Below, piece after piece: positions 4,615-6,714 of a stretch of 6,714 bases of DNA. Both the position numbers and the translations under genes were made by a program. A model generated the notes under the pieces. It had not been told where the DNA came from. It saw only the letters and a list, made by a program, of their open reading frames with translations, and made no database searches. Source of the stretch: Acidimicrobiales bacterium (GTDB lineage: Bacteria > Actinomycetota > Acidimicrobiia > Acidimicrobiales > JAKAVM01); contig DAIDIS010000195.1 in assembly GCA_027451785.1 (NCBI GenBank), positions 1 to 6,714 on the forward strand, in the 5' to 3' direction. Within the stretch, counting starts at the first letter, position 1, and every line of letters starts with the position of its first letter.

Positions 4615-6651
4615 TTGGGAAGAAAATCGATCCGGAGGCGCACCCACACGCGCAATCGGGGCGTGCTCGTGGCGGCACTAGTGGTCCTAGCCGCTGTCGC
4701 ATTGATCGGCGTATTCAATCTGGCCTTTTCGAACAACAGACCGGCTTCTCGCAGTTCCTCGACGACGACAAACTCCGGGCGGGGCGCAATTTCGAGCCAA
4801 CCTCAATTAGTCGTATCGACTGCTCAATGGGAGTTGCCTACCCCGCTATCTCGAACTGTGGCTGTTGCGGCCGACGGGTCACTGGACCTGCTCGGGGGCC
4901 TTACCGGCAACGGCAATTCAACAACAAGCTCGATCCTGCAAATTGATCCGGTCACAGGCACCAGTGAACAAGTCGGTAATCTACCGGTTCCGGTCCACGA
5001 TGCGGCCGGGTCATCCATAGGCAGCCGTTACTTGGTTTTCGGAGGGGGGTCTTCGACGCTGACTACCTCCGTGCAGCAGTATTCACCCGACACCGCTGCG
5101 GGGCAGTCGGCGGCGAAGGTCACCGGGCAACTTCCCCAACAGAGAGCGGATCTGGCTTCAGCCACCGCGCCAGACGGTTCCATCTACTTGGCCGGCGGGT
5201 ATGACGGCACCAACCTGTTACCTCAGGTGCTGCGTACAACCGACGGGACGGATTTCTCGACAGTGGCCAACCTTCCGGTTCCCGTACGCTACCCGGCGTT
5301 GGCCATCGACTCGGGGAGACTGTGGGTGATCGGTGGTGAATCCGGAGGAGTCGACACCGACGATATCCAGACCATCGACTTGAAGACCCACACGGCAACA
5401 ATCGCCGGTCACTTACCGGAACCCATCGCCCACGCCGGAGCTGCAGTGGTTGGTGGGAAGCTTTTGGTTATTGGAGGCAGGTCGGGGGCGGACGCGCTTG
5501 ATACCGTGCTCGCCATTGACACCAACAACCAAACGGTCACACAAGCTGCCACCCTTCCCCTTCCCACGTCGGATATGGGAATCGCTCAATTGGGAGACAC
5601 GACCTACATTCTCGGGGGCGAAGGCCAGCTCGGAATGCCGCAGCAGTCGGTGATGATCGCCAGGATGGTAAGCGCTTCTCCGCCCGCAAAGACCTCCAAA
5701 AGAGCATCCGGACAGGCCGCAGCCCCCATCGTTCCCTTCGTCGGCAAGCTACTCATCGCCGATCGCGGCAACGATCGCCTTTTGCTTGTCAACACTTCGA
5801 AGCAGATTCTTTGGTCCTTCCCAAGTCCTGCGGCACCTGCTCCTCCGCAAGGGTTCTACTTTCCTGATGACGCGTTCTTCGCGAAAAACGGCACGGCAAT
5901 CATCACCAATCAAGAAGACCAGGACACGATTCTGGAAATCGCCTTCCCCTCTGGGAAGGTACTCGCATCCTATGGGCATCCTAATGTCCCGGGTAGCACA
6001 CCCGGCTACCTCAATCAGCCCGACGATGCCTACCTTCTAAAGGACGGGAGGGTTGTTGTGGCCGATGCCAAGAACTGCAGAATTCTCTTCCTGAATCCCG
6101 ACTTCACCTACTCGTCGGCAATAGGAAACACTGGCCGGTGCCAACACGACATTCCTAACGACGTCGCATATCCCAATGGCGACACCCCACTGGCCGACGG
6201 CAACTTCCTGATATCGGAGATAGACGGCTCGTACGTAGATGAGGTCACCGCCACAGGACAAGTTGTCTGGAGCCTGAAGCTCCCCATCGCGTACCCTTCC
6301 GATCCTCAGCAACTCGGTCCGGATCTTTACCTGATAGCCGACTACTCAAGACCGGGTGGCCTTTACGAGTTCACCAGAGAGGGCAAGATCGTTTGGAAAT
6401 ATCAGGTCTCTTCCGGTGAAGGGATGCTTGACCACCCGAGCCTGACTGAGCGCCTTCCAAACGGGCTGCTTTGCGTCAACGACGACTACCGCCACCGGGT
6501 CGTCATCATCAACCCCGCGGACAACCAGATCGTTTGGCAATACGGCCTAACCGATACCGCCGGCACCGGACCCGACCAGCTAAAGACTCCCGACGGGTTT
6601 GACCTTCTGGCACCCGATAACTCGACACCGACACATCCAACCACCGGCTGA
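4615..6651 (+). CDS. Membrane-anchored double beta-propeller protein (Kelch repeats plus NHL/arylsulfotransferase-like repeats)
   Basis: This 678-residue protein starts at TTG behind GGGGAG. A very basic N-terminus (residues 2-15) leads into one membrane helix (about 17-38) with no lipobox, then a Ser/Thr-rich linker (40-65), so the bulk should be outside the membrane as a signal-anchored protein. Residues about 80-350 carry six Kelch-type motifs with paired glycines: LDLLGG, LVFGG, IYLAGG, LWVIGG, LLVIGG and TYILGG, enough for a six-bladed propeller. A linker (350-372) precedes a second repeat array (about 373-666). Its strands such as KLLIADRGNDRLLLVN and VVVADAKNCRILFLNP, and the recurring ILW, VVW and IVW turns, resemble NHL or arylsulfotransferase-type propellers. 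No catalytic residue can be assigned, and a binding or scaffold role is likeliest. It is probably a separate transcription unit, since a 144-nt structured gap precedes it. Confidence 0.92.
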   Translation: MGRKSIRRRTHTRNRGVLVAALVVLAAVALIGVFNLAFSNNRPASRSSSTTTNSGRGAISSQPQLVVSTAQWELPTPLSRTVAVAADGSLDLLGGLTGNGNSTTSSILQIDPVTGTSEQVGNLPVPVHDAAGSSIGSRYLVFGGGSSTLTTSVQQYSPDTAAGQSAAKVTGQLPQQRADLASATAPDGSIYLAGGYDGTNLLPQVLRTTDGTDFSTVANLPVPVRYPALAIDSGRLWVIGGESGGVDTDDIQTIDLKTHTATIAGHLPEPIAHAGAAVVGGKLLVIGGRSGADALDTVLAIDTNNQTVTQAATLPLPTSDMGIAQLGDTTYILGGEGQLGMPQQSVMIARMVSASPPAKTSKRASGQAAAPIVPFVGKLLIADRGNDRLLLVNTSKQILWSFPSPAAPAPPQGFYFPDDAFFAKNGTAIITNQEDQDTILEIAFPSGKVLASYGHPNVPGSTPGYLNQPDDAYLLKDGRVVVADAKNCRILFLNPDFTYSSAIGNTGRCQHDIPNDVAYPNGDTPLADGNFLISEIDGSYVDEVTATGQVVWSLKLPIAYPSDPQQLGPDLYLIADYSRPGGLYEFTREGKIVWKYQVSSGEGMLDHPSLTERLPNGLLCVNDDYRHRVVIINPADNQIVWQYGLTDTAGTGPDQLKTPDGFDLLAPDNSTPTHPTTG

Positions 6652-6714
6652 ACCCAAATTCCGGCATGATCAGCAAACGGCCGGGGTACCATCGATGCGG
6701 CGCTTCTCCCGTCC

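Noticed and set aside
6695..6714. Possible start of a next + strand gene (ATG reading MRRFSR) with GGGG eight bases upstream
   Set aside because: Only 20 bases are available before the window ends, too little to support a coding call.
6652..6714. Looked for a terminator after the propeller gene
   Set aside because: No GC-rich hairpin followed by T residues is visible in the 63 bases available.

Overview
The window looks like chromosomal DNA from a moderately GC-rich bacterium, most likely an actinobacterium. GC is roughly in the mid-to-high fifties, judged by eye. Supporting signs are the OmpR/HAMP-kinase pair, a zinc dehydrogenase of a type common in Actinobacteria, and a membrane-anchored Kelch plus NHL-like double propeller. 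Acidimicrobiia would fit, but that is inference only. No RNA genes, insertion sequences, CRISPR arrays or phage genes were seen.

Left half, - strand (2849 down to 1): an OmpR-family response regulator (2849-2148) overlaps the start of its membrane sensor kinase (2158-770) by 11 nt, so the two form a coupled two-component pair. After a 197-nt gap that may hold a decayed small gene comes a zinc-dependent alcohol dehydrogenase-like protein. It starts at 572 behind a strong Shine-Dalgarno and runs off the left edge, so it has no stop codon in the window. The kinase carries a 15-residue tandem duplication in the first helix of its HAMP linker.

Centre (2850-3079): this divergent intergenic region holds two perfect AATCAGC repeats with an 11-bp period, the arrangement bound by PhoB/OmpR-type regulators. 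It also holds an AACGCGTT palindrome and a TACAAT -10-like box. Together they make a plausible shared control region for the regulator operon and the rightward genes.

Right half, + strand: a PAS-like plus degenerate GGDEF protein (about 3080-4195) overlaps by 4 nt (ATGA) a 92-residue protein with a probable small beta-barrel domain (4192-4470). The GGDEF domain lacks the guanine-binding residues, the inhibitory site and the first Gly of the signature. It is therefore more likely a signalling pseudo-enzyme than a cyclase. A 144-nt gap contains nested inverted repeats, one of which could hide the ribosome-binding site of the next gene. That gene (4615-6651, TTG start) encodes a membrane-anchored protein with six Kelch motifs followed by an NHL/arylsulfotransferase-like propeller.

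Together the locus reads as a signalling neighbourhood. An envelope-sensing two-component system lies back to back with a PAS/pseudo-GGDEF pair, and a large extracytoplasmic propeller protein follows downstream. Only the regulator-kinase partnership is secure; the other links are inferred from position.
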